Below are positions 1 through 10,782 of a stretch of DNA of 64,000 bases, piece by piece. The notes under the pieces were generated by a model. That model was given only the letters and a program-made list of their open reading frames with translations. It was not told the origin of the DNA and did no database searches. The translations under genes were made by a program, and so were the position numbers. The DNA is taken from positions 19,767,034 through 19,831,033 of the forward strand of contig OZ024895.1 of assembly GCA_964017195.1 (NCBI GenBank), written 5' to 3'. This DNA is from Siderastrea radians. Lineage: Eukaryota > Cnidaria > Anthozoa > Scleractinia > Rhizangiidae. Positions within the stretch are counted from its first letter, which is position 1. Every line of letters starts with the position of its first letter.

Positions 1-30
1 GGAATGCAACTGTTGTTTAAATGTCAAATA

Positions 31-972
31 CTAGTTTTGCAGCTGTTTGTACTGCCTTGCTCTTTCATATTCTCCAAGGTCTTTGCGAGAGAGAAGACCA
101 TCCATAGAATCTTGCAATTTCTGCATCGCTGGAAGAACTGGAACTGTCGTTAGGTTCTGTTGCTTGAGATACTGCAGCAGTTCTTGCGAGACATTGTCTG
201 GTACCCCTACGTTATCAAATCGTTTCTCACCAGCTAGAACGTTCGTTTGTAACCTGCAGTTATCTTGAGTGGTTGTTTTTAGATCAACGAGGAGATACCC
301 AAAGGGTCTGCGCACGGCTCCTCATATCGCTTGATAAAGAAATCAGTGTTTCCGAGATACATTTGCTTATCGTGTGTCAGAATTTGCAGCTTATCCCGCG
401 GATTTTTGAAAAGAACCAAGTAATCACTGTTAAGACTGATGCTTCGACTATTTTTTCCTTGATGGAAAAAGTTCTGTACGATATAAATGACGCTGAGATT
501 GCGATGATGAGAACCTCTGGTAAACAAGTTGAAGATTGTCGTGTCTCCGCCAGCATTTTCCATCTGATCGTCGATCACTATTAAGTTGCGTTTGTTGATG
601 TCAAAAAAGGAGTCTGTTTCTAGGTCAGAAGGAATACCCTTGACAAATTCGATGTTTGGTATCGTTGCCAGCAATTCCATGTAAGCGGCTGCCACTGTGA
701 ATAGCACCAAACTATCCTCTCCGGGGGTAAGTGAATGACCTCTTGAGCCTGCTGTAGCAAAGACTTCACCCAGACCGTTTTACAAGAGCTGGTCATCCCA
801 GCAACCATGCAAGTAAACGGATGTACAAAGCGAAACCGCTGACAAGTTTCTGTAGAGTTTGGCACACTTACACTGGGTTGAAAACGGGGTTTCCGTGTTT
901 ATTACTCATGCGCCTTTGCAAACTATCTTTCCTAGAAAAACTATTTTCACAGACAGGACAGGACCAACTCAT
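31..972 (-). pseudogene. Decayed zinc-finger plus FtsK/A32-type packaging ATPase of a Polinton/adintovirus-like element
   Basis: Read on the minus strand from an ATG at 972. The first ~30 codons form a C2H2-like finger (CPVC...KDSLQRRMSNKH; the first His of the finger is Arg). A stop codon follows, and the reading continues in another frame from about 865 with a P-loop region (AGMTSSCKT, where the expected Gly before Lys is Cys). A second frame change near 700 leads to the Walker-B-like stretch NLIVIDDQ and the segment TRGSHHRNLSVIYIVQN. A third change near 300 leads to PFGYLLVDLKTTTQDN and a C-terminal tail ending at 31. This order is that of the DNA-packaging ATPase of Polinton/adintovirus-type elements. 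In cnidarians it is often fused to an N-terminal zinc finger. At least one stop and two to three frameshifts make it non-functional. Certain as to family, less so for the exact break points. Confidence 0.85.
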
Positions 973-1029
973 GTTAACTCAATGAAAGCTTAACTCAAAC
1001 TGACAAAAGATCGAATGCTTCACATTTAT

Positions 1030-1318
1030 ATAGCTACCACCGCCACCACAATTCTATTGTTTTCACCACCACCATCACCACCGCTGCCACCACCACCGCT
1101 GCCACCACCACCACATTTCCATTGTTCCACCACCACCACCACAATTCCATTGTTCGACCACAATTCTGTTGTTTTCACCACCATCGCCACCACCACCACA
1201 ATTCTATTGTTTTCACCACCACCACAACAATTCCATTGTTTTCACCACCACCACCACCACCACCGCCACCACCATCACCGCCACAATCTTATTGTTTTTA
1301 CCACCACCACCACCAAAT
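1030..1318 (+). repeat. CCA/CAC-rich low-complexity tract
   Basis: Degenerate array of CCACCA and CCACCG triplets broken by a recurring CAATTCTATTGTTTTCACCA block. It gives long His- or Pro-rich readings in all plus frames, as expected of simple sequence and not of a protein. It lies between the ATPase remnant and the 90-codon ORF, so it may be an expanded intergenic spacer of the element. Confidence 0.85.
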
Positions 1319-1358
1319 AAAAGACTGTGTCCTACTAGCATTAGCTCATTTCATCGCC

Positions 1359-1631
1359 ATGTCTCGAGTAGTAAAGAACACTCGAGGTTTCCTTCAAATC
1401 TTAGCTGAATGTTTTCCTGAGGAGCGTCAGTTTCTTCTAATGACAGCCTCTCCACAACAAGTGCACGCATTGGTGCAAGTTATTCGTAATGTGCTCCTCA
1501 AACACTTACCCGTCTCCGAAGAAGAGAGGCTCAAATTGATTCAATTTAAGGATGCTCTTGTTAATCTTGCTGAACTTGACGTTCCATACAAGACAAAGAA
1601 GCAAACCCTTGCCCAGCTCTTAGTAGCTTAG
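1359..1631 (+). CDS. Intact 90-aa Polinton/adintovirus-associated small protein
   Basis: Open from ATG (MSRVVKNTRGFLQILAEC) to TAG with no break. The longer upstream reading is only the CCA repeat, so the start is set at 1359. The protein is predicted largely helical, with a segment like ASPQQVHALVQVIRNVLLK followed by a basic, Lys-rich end. Short proteins of this layout occur next to the packaging ATPase and capsid genes in Polinton/adintovirus-type elements; their biochemical role is not known to me. It is divergent from the ATPase on the minus strand and tandem with the broken acidic gene downstream. It is the only open frame left in the block, which may be chance given its length. Confidence 0.6.
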   Translation: MSRVVKNTRGFLQILAECFPEERQFLLMTASPQQVHALVQVIRNVLLKHLPVSEEERLKLIQFKDALVNLAELDVPYKTKKQTLAQLLVA

Positions 1632-1710
1632 GGTTCCTAATGTTATAAAAACAATGGCAAATTCTAAAGCCTGATCATTTATCATTTACCGTTAACGAGT
1701 GCGGATCAAT

Positions 1711-2510
1711 ATGAAGAGAAAGGTAGACTGGGAGGAAGAGGAACAGAGCTAAAGGGAAGATAACTCTGATGAAGAGAGTGATGAGGAGGAACCCCGAATC
1801 AAATATGTTTTGGACAACCTTTCCCAAGCCGTTTCCAGAAAGCATGCTTCAGAACTGTTGCACAGTATGGCCACCTCCAAAGATATTTTGTTTTGGACAC
1901 CTCGTGGGAAATTACTCCGACATCAGCCCTTAATTCCAGTGACAAACATCTCAGGACTAGTCGAATAGGTGTTACTTCCGCGTAACAGTGACGTAACCAA
2001 ACTTCGTGCGCTCAACACTTTCCTAGATGGATTGGCAGAGCTGGGAGTCGTTAAGCGTTTGATAAAGAATAAAAAACTTCTCAGCGATTTGTTAGAGAAA
2101 GAAAAAGAGTATTGAAACAATGAAGGCTCCGAAAACAACGAAGAACAATCTACAGACAGCGAAGAAGACGGGGAAACAGCTTCTGAGAATAGTACAATGA
2201 TCTGGAAGCGGATAGCGACAACGAGAATAGCGACACTGAAAGCAATACAATCATACAGCTAAAGAATCCAAATCCGTGTCAACAGTGTGAACGCTCAAAC
2301 GTTTATCACACTGCGGTCATGAAATTTCCCAAGTGCTTTTGGCGTGATAACCGTGAAACCTGCCCTGTCCGCAGTCACAATATTCCTGTGGACCGGAAAC
2401 ATATGAAAGAAGAAATCGAGAGATGTTTTGATCGTGGAGCTGTGACACACTACAACCGGAAGAAATCAAAAGAGACTTTTTACCCTCCTGAACAAGAAGA
2501 GGAGGATTAG
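1711..2510 (+). pseudogene. Broken acidic protein of the Polinton-like block
   Basis: One reading frame runs from ATG 1711 with internal stops at about 1750, 1966 and 2113. It contains an acidic Glu/Asp/Ser start, a conserved-looking core (DILFWTPRGKLL, IPVTNISGLVE, RALNTFLDGLAELGV, RLIKNKKLLSDLLEKEK) and a second acidic linker. Near 2200 it shifts frame into a C-terminal domain with CQQCERSNVYH and KCFWRDNRETCP, which may bind a metal, and ends EEED-stop at 2510. The core resembles a protein repeatedly seen beside ZnF-ATPase genes of cnidarian Polinton-like elements; function unknown. It could be two genes fused by eye. Spacing after the 90-aa ORF (80 bp) suggests both were once transcribed together. 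Confidence 0.65.
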
Positions 2511-2558
2511 TTATGTTACTCAGGACTTTGCTTTGTACTTGAATTATCGAGCGATTGA

Positions 2559-2564
2559 AATAAA
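2559..2564 (+). promoter_or_regulatory. Possible polyadenylation signal (AATAAA)
   Basis: AATAAA lies 49 bp after the stop of the broken acidic gene, in the right place to have ended its transcript. The motif is common by chance in AT-rich DNA. Confidence 0.35.
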
Positions 2565-4119
2565 AACTTTTGATAAAAAATCTGTGTGTAGTTGCTTTGT
2601 TGGCGCCATCATTAACATTCCCAATTTATGAATCAGTGAACCGAAAATAGTTTTCTATTGTTAAAGAACAATACCTGTCTGAAAGCGGCAAGAAGTGGAG
2701 GCCTGCACAAGAACGTCACGGTTCAGTGATTTTGAATTACAAATGAGATGCGAGTTGGCGCTTGCCAGGGAGCAAACTTTTATAGGCTTCAGAACAATAA
2801 AAATATACTATGACATCATTGATCCAAAAATAACTAAAAACCTGCCAAACTGGTTATACCAATCAAGAACCCCACAAGCTTAAAATAGAACATGTCGTAA
2901 TTAACAAACCTGTCAAACCGGCTATACGCTAATGAGAATCCACCACATTTTATTCATGAGATCAAGACAATAGCCTATGACGTCATCGGCGTTGATGTAT
3001 TCCACCGCACGTTAATGAGATTCCACCGCAAAAAGGGGGTCTAAAACATGCATACTATACTACTCCTGGATTAAGAGAAACTAACTTTTTTCACGCCTGG
3101 CTATCACCTCAAAAAAGCAGTACCATTTTGGTATTACGTCCATACACTATGGAGAAAATGTACACACTTTTTCAAATATCTAGAAATTTAAACTCTTCCG
3201 AAACCTCTTTTTTGTGTTATTTCCGAAATATGCAAGCTATGTTCAACCTCTTTATTTATTATCATTATTATTATCATTATTATTTTGCAATCATTTTTTC
3301 CTTTTAACCAGAGTCTCTTAGAAAGTCATCGTGGTTCAAAACTTAGCAAGAAGTAGCATTGCTTCTCTCTAGTCAGAAAATAAATGGTTATGAAACACGC
3401 TAGGAGCGGCTTAGCGTTTTTTTCTAAAAAGATGTAAGTATTCTTGTAGTTTAAGAGTGTTGAGAACCAAGAGAAAATATTGACCAGCATGGATACGATT
3501 TGGCCTCCGGTGACCTGATCTGGAGGCTGTGGACGTTCAAATCCTACAGAGGTCAAAGATTTATTTTTTGTACCTCGGAGTTTGTTTTCTGATTTCTTTT
3601 CCAAAGGTGATGGCCCGGAGAAAATAATACAAAGAACCCGGCGGCAAATTGCTCTGGAAATCTCTGCAATTGACCAGCATCTACTAAGGAGTAGTAAACT
3701 GTCTAAACATTCCGTTGTTCCCTTTCGTCCCGACCAGTTAACTAATCAACCACCTACGTTGCGTCGTCGTGCACCCCAATCCATGTCTTCCTTCTCAAAA
3801 TGCTTTCGAGTAAAATCAACAACGAATAAATTCCCAGCCTTAAGTACTCTACGTGTTAGCATGTTGAAGATGTGAGCTTCCTAATCAGCTTGTTTTCACG
3901 CTCTTTAAAACTATACCGTCTTAGTCCCACAGCATTCTCTTCGGCTTGCTAGAGGGTGAACGCCAATAACACGTAAAAGCCTGGAAACGGGTTGGGTGTA
4001 TCATCAAGGTGTACCATGCATTGACAACATGAAAGTTCCCTTCAAGTCGAGTTAGCGGGGAGAAACGCCAGGGTCCTTAAAGCTACGATTAAGCATTGAA
4101 ATAAATCAACGTAACTTAC
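2565..4119. other. No gene recognised; short degenerate repeats
   Basis: Contains two diverged copies of a ~65-bp unit (CCAAACTGGTTATACCAATC at about 2845, then a related copy near 2912) and a short TTATTATCATTA tract near 3255. Open frames at 3326-3604 (minus) and 3582-3875 (plus) have no recognisable domain. If gene A continues left of its second Ig exon, this is intron. Confidence 0.5.
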
Positions 4120-4401
4120 ATCTTACTATCACGCTAACTGTGTAATTGGTGCTAAAGGAACCTAATGGAGGTGCTTCAACTTCAGCCGTACACGTGTAGG
4201 TCCCAGCATGGTCCTTGGTGGCTGAAGAGATGGTGTAGTTAGTTAAATCTTGCCAACTATAACCTGTTTGTACTATCGCAGATTCATGTCTCCACGTGAT
4301 AGCTGCAAAGGGGTTGCAACGGACGACACATACCAATCTGGTTGAGTAACCTTCATTTACCACGACAGGAGATGATGAACGGGCAGTGACCGTTGGTGGA
4401 A
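4120..4401 (-). CDS. Gene A, second Ig-domain exon
   Basis: A 282-bp exon with acceptor CTTGTTGACAG before 4401 and donor GTAAGT after 4120. It begins with two bases completing a codon and ends with one spare base, so it is a symmetric phase 1-1 exon, the usual form of shuffled Ig exons. It encodes about 93 residues with the I-set signature: VPPTVTARSSSPVVVNEG, Cys in RLVCVVRCNP, Trp in AITWRHE, then DHAGTYTCTAEVEAPP. There are several Asn-X-Ser/Thr sites. The neighbouring upstream exon is inferred to be 10783-11151. Extracellular adhesion or receptor role is inferred; the particular family is not identifiable from two domains. Confidence 0.85.
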
Positions 4402-5943
4402 CTGTCAACAAGACACAAAATATTTAAGTAAAAATAAGAGATGATCATACATGTCAACCAAGGTTTTAAAAAAATATGACCTTTTGTGAGGGAAAAAGCT
4501 AGCAGTTGTATTAGCAACTTAAGCAGTGTTGGAAAACAAAAATGCCTAGCATCACTTCTATCAGGGGCAACAGTAATGCTTCGTTAGTAGCTTCACTACA
4601 TTTAAAAGAAATTTTTCCACCGTTTTTTAAGTGGCAGCCACCGAGTTCGGCCCTACCATATGTCTGCACGATCTAAACAAGAAAATGTAAGTTATTTCAG
4701 TAGGATCTGCAGTTGTTTTTCTTTTTCAAAGGTTCGCAGAGTTTCATGTTTCCGGCCGTTTCCGTGTTGTACACCGGTTACCAACAAGCGTTCTCTAGCT
4801 TGTGTTTTGCTGCATACTTTTTTTACGGCCCTTGAGCGTTATTCTGCTGCCTTCTACTAGTCTCGCTCAGCGCAGTTTTTGTCCAAGTTTTGAGTTTTTT
4901 TTTTGGCCGCTACTTGAAAGCAGCCTGTGGTGGACCTGTTGTCTGCTAGGGTCTTTACAAGGTACTCTTATCCACTCTTTTTGTTACCTTTGCTTTTTAT
5001 TTCTTTTCATAAAATTTTACATCAGTTCTCGTATTGAACAAATAGACTACTTGGTCGAATTTTTCATAAGCGAATGACGGCCCTTGAATTGCCAGCTTAC
5101 GGTACGACAACATCCCGTTACAGCCAGATTAGTTCAGCCAACAGACAAGATGTGAGCAAAGTGATAAAATCAACCTTGATGGTGACCATTTATTTTTATT
5201 ATATAATTCTATATAAAATAGCAGAGATTCTTGCGAGTATTATTTTACTGCATCTTTCAATAACATATAGACTCTTACATTCAAAGCTCAATTTTTTGCT
5301 GCTGTCAATCAAATGTTCGGCAGCTCCTCCGAGCTCCCGACTACTGCCGAGCGCTGTTCGTATCATAAGGCTTTTTACACCTCGTTACAGTCAAGCCAGC
5401 GTACCCCCACAGAATGAAAATTTGAAGTTGATTATTGTCATATTGATTTCATTATCTGTTTCAATAATCTGCTTTTAAAATAAAGAATGAAATATTCAAA
5501 CTAAAACTTGATCCCATACTCGATTTTTGACTCGATTAATTCATGCGACAGGCGCGTTGGAATTATACTGGTTTCCCGATTTCAATAAACCGCTCCCAAC
5601 GTATTCTCACATTGTTTAATTTTCACTTCTGCTGTCGTAACGCAGTCACCTCCTTTCAGTCCCATCAAAATGCTCAAAGTTCTTTCCGTGTTATTATTTG
5701 TTTCAAAAAGCTGATAATGGAGAGAAAAGAAGAGAAAATTTTTGAAATCAGATGACCGTTGGAATACAGTTGGGGAAACCTGTCAAATTTCCACGTGCCT
5801 GAGGCATGATGTCATGCAGTCATCCAATCAATATTCGACCAACGGACTGAGCTTCATTTTGGGTGTTAGCAATCGGCGTAACGGCGTAACAAGAATCAGC
5901 GTAACATCACAATTTATTGAACATATGAAATAAATTTCAGTTA
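4402..5943. other. Intron of gene A; no gene recognised
   Basis: AT-rich. A block at 5113-5155 (CCAGATTAGTTCAGCCAACA core) recurs in inverse orientation at about 8985-9020, so both belong to a dispersed repeat. Open frames at 4660-5478 look like chance readings of T-rich sequence. Confidence 0.5.
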
Positions 5944-6978
5944 ATCGACAACTTTTCAATGAAATCCTCAGTGATGGAACCCTTCCTCCAGCTAACAACC
6001 CAAGCCAACTCAACAGCAGTCCCTATCTCAACCTATCTGTACCCTCTCTAGCGAAGGAAGATGAGCATTACCTGGGGATGGCCCTTGCCCAGAACACTAA
6101 AAAGACATATGGTTCTGGTATGCGGCAATTTTTTACTTTCTGTTCGCAAATGAACATTACTCCGCAACTTCTTATTAACGAGGACATTTGATCAATTTCT
6201 CAATTACAATGGCTCGCTCTGTGCAATATACCACTATCAGGAACTATTTGTCGGCAATCAACAATTACCATTCCAGCCACGGCTGTGAGCTTCATCCATC
6301 TAATTTCCTTCGTCTCCGACTTATTCTTCGAGGCATTAAGCGTTCACAAGAGCACAGTCCAAAGTCTGCAGACCTATAACTTTGCAACTATTGAACTTAT
6401 TTTACTACCTCCTCAGAGTGCAGCATACCAACAATAGGGATTCCATAATGCTCTGGCAGCAATGGCACTTATGAATAGGCGAACTCACCTACAACTCAAA
6501 TTTTGATCCAAAGCACCATCTCATGAAAAGAGACATAACTTTTATGCCAAGGAGTTCATCCAAGTAAATGTTAGTGCGCTTAAAGGTGTCAAAAACAGAC
6601 CCTTTTAGATAGGGGTAGTTATCGGAAAGACAAATTCATCCCTGTGCCCCATCTCTGCAATGGTAGCGTACCTGAACTCCAGGCCCTTCTCTTTCTTTTC
6701 ACCTATGAATCTGGTGAATCTGGTGAATCTGGTGCATTCTTAACCCGGGAAAAGCTGACAAGGGAAACGAGGTTCCTAATCAGTAAGGGGGTCTGGACTC
6801 GAGTGAATTTGCTGGGCCCAGTTTCCGGATAGGTGCAGCTACAACAGCTGCTTCAGCGAACTTACCCCCATGGCTCATTAAGGTTTTGGGTCGTTGGTCA
6901 TCTGACTGTTTTGAGAGGTACATAAAAACTCCACCCTCTGTTCTGGCACAGGTCCCCCAGAAGCTAGTCAACCTGTGA
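5944..6978 (+). pseudogene. Decayed tyrosine recombinase (YR) of a transposable element
   Basis: Three frames together give a tyrosine recombinase. The core-binding half reads AQNTKKTYGSGMRQFFTFC, is broken by a stop at about 6189, and continues one base shifted as ARSVQYTTIRNYLSAINNYH and LILRGIKRSQ up to 6378. The catalytic half shows VSKTDPFR near 6590, frame breaks through 6600-6800, then SFRIGAATTAA, LIKVLGRWSSDCFERYI and a stop at 6978. The HxxR box reads PSFR, so the catalytic His is lost, while the Arg and the distal Tyr (RYI) remain. Such recombinases occur in Crypton-, DIRS- and Ngaro-type elements; no reverse transcriptase was seen beside it, so the class is open. Several stops and shifts make it inactive. 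Confidence 0.75.
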
Positions 6979-7700
6979 GTAAGTTAAGTTAGTGGGCCTG
7001 TTATTCAAAGTGACACTAATGCCTCTTATGTTGGAACGTTAATACCTTCACATGACAAAATTTACTCTGGAGTTCAATCCCCCCCCCCCTCTTTACATGT
7101 ATACAAACCCATCTCGTAAATATATCTATGACAATGTGTAAACTCCCTCAATCCTTGCAAGATAAAAAGCATTATACTGTTGCAAAATGTAATGCAGATT
7201 ATTACACCTGCATATTATTATTTCTGGTATTACTAGATTTTTCGCTGTGGCTCGTCAATGGAGGAATGCTTACACATTTTGTGGGGATGAAGTGCTCCTC
7301 TCTTCACAATCGTGCCCCCATAGACTCGATTTTTGGCGACCCAGCTCCCTCCAATCTTTACCCCCTAGAGTTAGGTCAGTGGAGGCGCACTCCTTCCAGT
7401 CAGAGAGGAGGCCCAACTCCCTCCTCTCTACCCAAGAATGCTAACAGTGGCCCTGAGAGAAGGCCGACTCCCTTCTCTTCATCCATTGTGTACATCCCCT
7501 TGGGCTGTAGGTTTTGTTTTCTTGACACTCCGGGGATTCATGGGCTAAAATATTAACTGAGCACTTTGCCAGCTACCCCCCCATTTTCAGCCACACAAAG
7601 TTGTTGTTGTCCTTATTTTAAGAAAAACAAGGGGAAGTTGATTAAGAGCTTTTTTCCCCCCAAAAAAAACAAGAAAAAGATAATTATTTGAACTAATTCT
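6979..7700. other. No gene recognised
   Basis: Holds a C11 homopolymer at about 7080 and a T/C-rich stretch. The 142-codon open frame 7128-7556 has no recognisable domain, a Pro/Ser-rich end and several near-repeats of CTCCCTCC-type sequence. Probably non-coding. Confidence 0.4.
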
Positions 7701-7702
7701 AT

Positions 7703-7815
7703 AGGCTACGGCTACATAAGTTGAAGCCCAGTTGCCCCGACCGCCCGATCAGCAAAGTTAAGCCCGGTTTGACTGGATTATTAATTGAATGGGTGACTGC
7801 TAGGGAATCTAACCT
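7703..7815 (+). pseudogene. 5S rRNA-like sequence (pseudogene or 5S-derived SINE head)
   Basis: The stretch follows the order of eukaryotic 5S rRNA: GGCTACGGCTACATAAGTTGAA at the start, GCCCGATCAGCAAAGTTAAG in the box A region, then a diverged middle, GAATGGGTGACTGCTAGGGAA in the box C region and a ruined 3' end. Size is about right for 5S (near 120 bases). Changes in the terminal stem and middle make it an unlikely functional copy. It is single here, not in a tandem array. It may be the head of a 5S-derived SINE (SINE3 type); no clear tail was found. Confidence 0.7.
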
Positions 7816-8489
7816 GATTCAATATTACACCAAATAAAGTTTTGTTCAGTTTATTATGCATTCTCGTGATCATGTTACCCAGAAATTGAACAATGTAACA
7901 AATTCATTCAACCATTTCCATCACTCTTTAGATTCCTGATCATTCCCTACATTTCCAAGCATTTTCCTCACTCTTACCACAAAAGCCACATTTAGTTTAC
8001 CTTAAACGTCTTTGCTATATTGATCAGTGTTGGAGCAGCAGACACGTAGACCCGCGCGGAGCCCTAGTTCCAATATGAACAGCAGACAAAATCGTCTCGG
8101 GAAGCGGGCCAGCCCAGTTGATCGGGCTCATTTGAAGAGGACCACAATCGCGCCAGCCCTACTGGGCTGAAAACAATTTCAAATATACGCGAGCGTTTCA
8201 GTAATCCCGGGAGTACTAGAACGGCTTGTATTTGATTATTACGACTCTTTTCTTTGACTGTCTAGTTATAAGAATAGTTCCTTTCAGTGATACAGGTAAA
8301 ACACATGAGTTTTACGGTTTGAAGAACCGATAAAAAGCGAATACACGCGCAAGGCTTGTTCGTTAAGTTTCACGTTTGAGGCAAGTCGGTAATCGGGCTG
8401 ATGTTTTCCATATAGACGGATGGCAAAATCCGGTTCTCTTAGCGAACCGACTCACCTCTAAATAAGGCCTGTGCCTCCTAATTCAGCCG

Positions 8490-8776
8490 AAAGGTATTTT
8501 TGCAAAGGTTATGACTATGGGGAAAAAGTAGATCTTATCAAGGGTTATTGGAATCCAAAGAGAAAAATATGGGTAGCCACGCATTTTACAGAGATAATTT
8601 AGCAACCATAATTCCAAAAAAAGCATTAAAATACAAAGAATGTATGGCAATTTCCTTCCAACTTTTAGCTCGATTATCTCTGAAAAAATGCTGGTTAGCC
8701 CCAATTTTTGTTTTGGATTCTGATAGCCCTTGCTAAGATCTGCATTTTCCACATAGTCATAAGCCGCCCAAAAATA
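8490..8776. repeat. Foldback element with ~115-bp inverted arms
   Basis: The left arm (about 8490-8605, containing TTATGACTATGGGGAAAAAG and CAGAGATAATTTAGCAACC) returns as reverse complement at about 8660-8776 with roughly 80-85% match by eye. The loop is some 50 bp. Open frames on both strands here are readings of the arms. Confidence 0.75.
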
Positions 8777-9394
8777 TTTTTGTATCAGTGGGCAAATTCC
8801 TTAAGAAACCCGGATATCCCGAGATGCGCAGAACGTATGAGCAGTAACAAAAGGAGGCACCGTGCTTTAAAAAAATCAATACACGAAACGGAAGAATTGA
8901 AAAATGTAAAAAAAAAACAAGAAAAAACGAAAAAACGAAATGCCATTTCAAAATTTGTAGGGAAAAAAAGCTCGTTACACTCTTGTCTGTTGGCTGAACT
9001 AATCTGGCTGTAACTGGATGTCCGCATGTCCGCATGTTATTGAAAGGCGCAAAAAAAGTTGGCACAAAACGAAAATGACGTCCACGACTTCATAAGAGAA
9101 CATTGAAAGCAAAACTTGGAATGACTTCATCCCACGCCACCCGCAAGTGCAACATGTTTTTGAAGGGAGGCCGATACCAGTTTTTCAAAGTGATCCGATC
9201 TTGTATGATACGTATGCGATATTTGACATCTTTTTTATATTCGATATCAATATTATGACGGCACACTTAAGATTGATGTTGTGACATCAGCAATCATGGA
9301 CTAGTCAACGCTTCAAAAAGAAAGAAACAAGTGTGTCACATCGCACCAACAACGTCGCTTTAACATGCCTACGTTCCATACTTATTAGACACAG
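8777..9394. other. Dispersed-repeat remnant; no gene
   Basis: An A-rich stretch at 8895-8940 gives a Lys-rich reading that is not credible as a protein. The block 8985-9020 is the inverse copy of 5113-5155. Nothing else recognised. Confidence 0.45.
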
Positions 9395-9575
9395 ACAAAC
9401 CGCTGTTACCCTTGTGGTAGCGGTTTAGGTAGCGGTTCGTGTCTTACATACAATGCATACGCGACAAAGGTATTACTACTGGTATATCTACGCTCGTTAC
9501 TTTTGTGACAGTTAAACCGCTGTTAACAATGTGGCAGCAGTTTAGGTAGCATATCTTACCTACAACGCATGCGCG
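9395..9575 (+). repeat. Two-copy direct repeat, ~116-bp spacing
   Basis: AAACCGCTGTTA...GTGGTAGCGGTTTAGGTAGC...AATGCATACGCGAC at about 9397 recurs, diverged, at about 9512 (GTGGCAGCAGTTTAGGTAGC, ACGCATGCGCGAC). It looks like an old local duplication. Confidence 0.55.
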
Positions 9576-9897
9576 ACTGTAGTTCGACTCAATGCTTGCT
9601 AATACACTCAACTTTGCCTCAAGCAAAATTTAAATAAATATTTCGCCGCGTGATAAAGACGGTCTCGTCACATTGTGACCCTTGCACACCGCTTAATACC
9701 ATTTCACCGCCTTACCACAGCGGAATCGTTACATTACAAAGAAGAGAAAGCGCCATTAATTTCGCCAATTCTTGCACGTAATAATTTTGTTTCGTGTCAC
9801 CTTTTTTCGTTTCCAACGTTTCCAAACCTAATGTTTGTTTTCAGAAAGGATCCTTTCGGCTTTCAACTCGACTAAGTCGTTCAGAATTCCGAGTCAA

Positions 9898-10397
9898 CTT
9901 GTTTACTTTTGCAAGGGGATTCCCGGGCTATCAAACCGGATTTAAGCATCACGTCATGAGATATGACTTAACGTGTTTAACCGTGGAGAGGCAATTTCGT
10001 TTTGCCCAGACTCTGATGATCTGCTCGTGTTTATCAAGCGTTATTTTTTGATGCTGTGCTCACTGTTTGTATTCACGGTCTAGGTACAACAGTAAATATT
10101 TTGTCGTCTCTGTGTAAGCATTCTCGGCTGTGGGTGAATTTATACCGACGTTCAACGTTTGAGTTGAATTTGCTTTTTTCAGCAGAATAAATAAAAAGCG
10201 ATAAGAAAGATAAGCTGAGTCATCAGAGTTTAAACATTACGTCATCCAGTAACGCTATAGTCAAAATATTGTGTCACAAAGTCACACTTTTCTTCACGCC
10301 AGTTCGTCTAAATACGGGATCGCGCTAACATTTGTTAACCTGGGGGTGGGGTGGGTCAAAACAGCCGGTTTAAATGCCCAAAGGGCTTTCTTGTTTA
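9898..10397 (+). repeat. Dispersed repeat, copy 1 (partner at 61794-62226)
   Basis: Shares with 61794-62226 a long collinear sequence including TTTACTTTTGCAAGG, CATCACGTCATGAGATATG, TGTTTATCAAGCGTTAT, AAGCTGAGTCATCAGAGTTT and GGGCTTTCTTGTT, in the same orientation with small indels. No coding potential. Nature unknown, probably a non-autonomous mobile element. Confidence 0.75.
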
Positions 10398-10782
10398 GGA
10401 TGAATACAAAATGTCCAACTACTTACGCAAAGTTCTTTGAAGTCTACTGATTAAACCTCCAGCTTGCACAATATGGACAAAACAACCTAACCAATGCAGC
10501 GCAGGAGAATGTGGTAAGACGGTAAACAGTCGTTACTTCGAGTGAAAGGGAGTTGCAAAAACCTGCACCTGATACAAGCAAATATCCCGCAACACAGTAC
10601 AGTACAAGCATATGCGCCACGTGAACAAAAGAATGGCAAGAACAAATACACAGTGGAACCAACCAGAAAAATTATGTGTACATCAAAATTTAGACCATAC
10701 AAACGGTCCTTGGTCATCTATGTCTCCTTGCGTGACGTGCTGCTAACTTTTGCTACGTATTCATGTTATGTGAGTTACTTAC
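10398..10782. other. Intron of gene A; nothing recognised
   Basis: No domain or repeat match was seen. The overlapping short open frames on both strands are not credible. Confidence 0.4.

Noticed and set aside
47..584. Plus-strand frames opposite the ATPase remnant
   Set aside because: Antisense shadows of the recognisable minus-strand ATPase.
1015..1320. His/Pro/Thr-rich protein on the plus strand
   Set aside because: All three frames of the CCA repeat stay open; the composition is that of simple sequence and the real ORF starts at 1359.
7128..7556. 142-residue protein
   Set aside because: No homology recognised, and the sequence is low-complexity T/C-rich.
8483..9065. Membrane-like frames on both strands
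   Set aside because: They follow the arms of the foldback at 8490-8776 and an A-rich tract.
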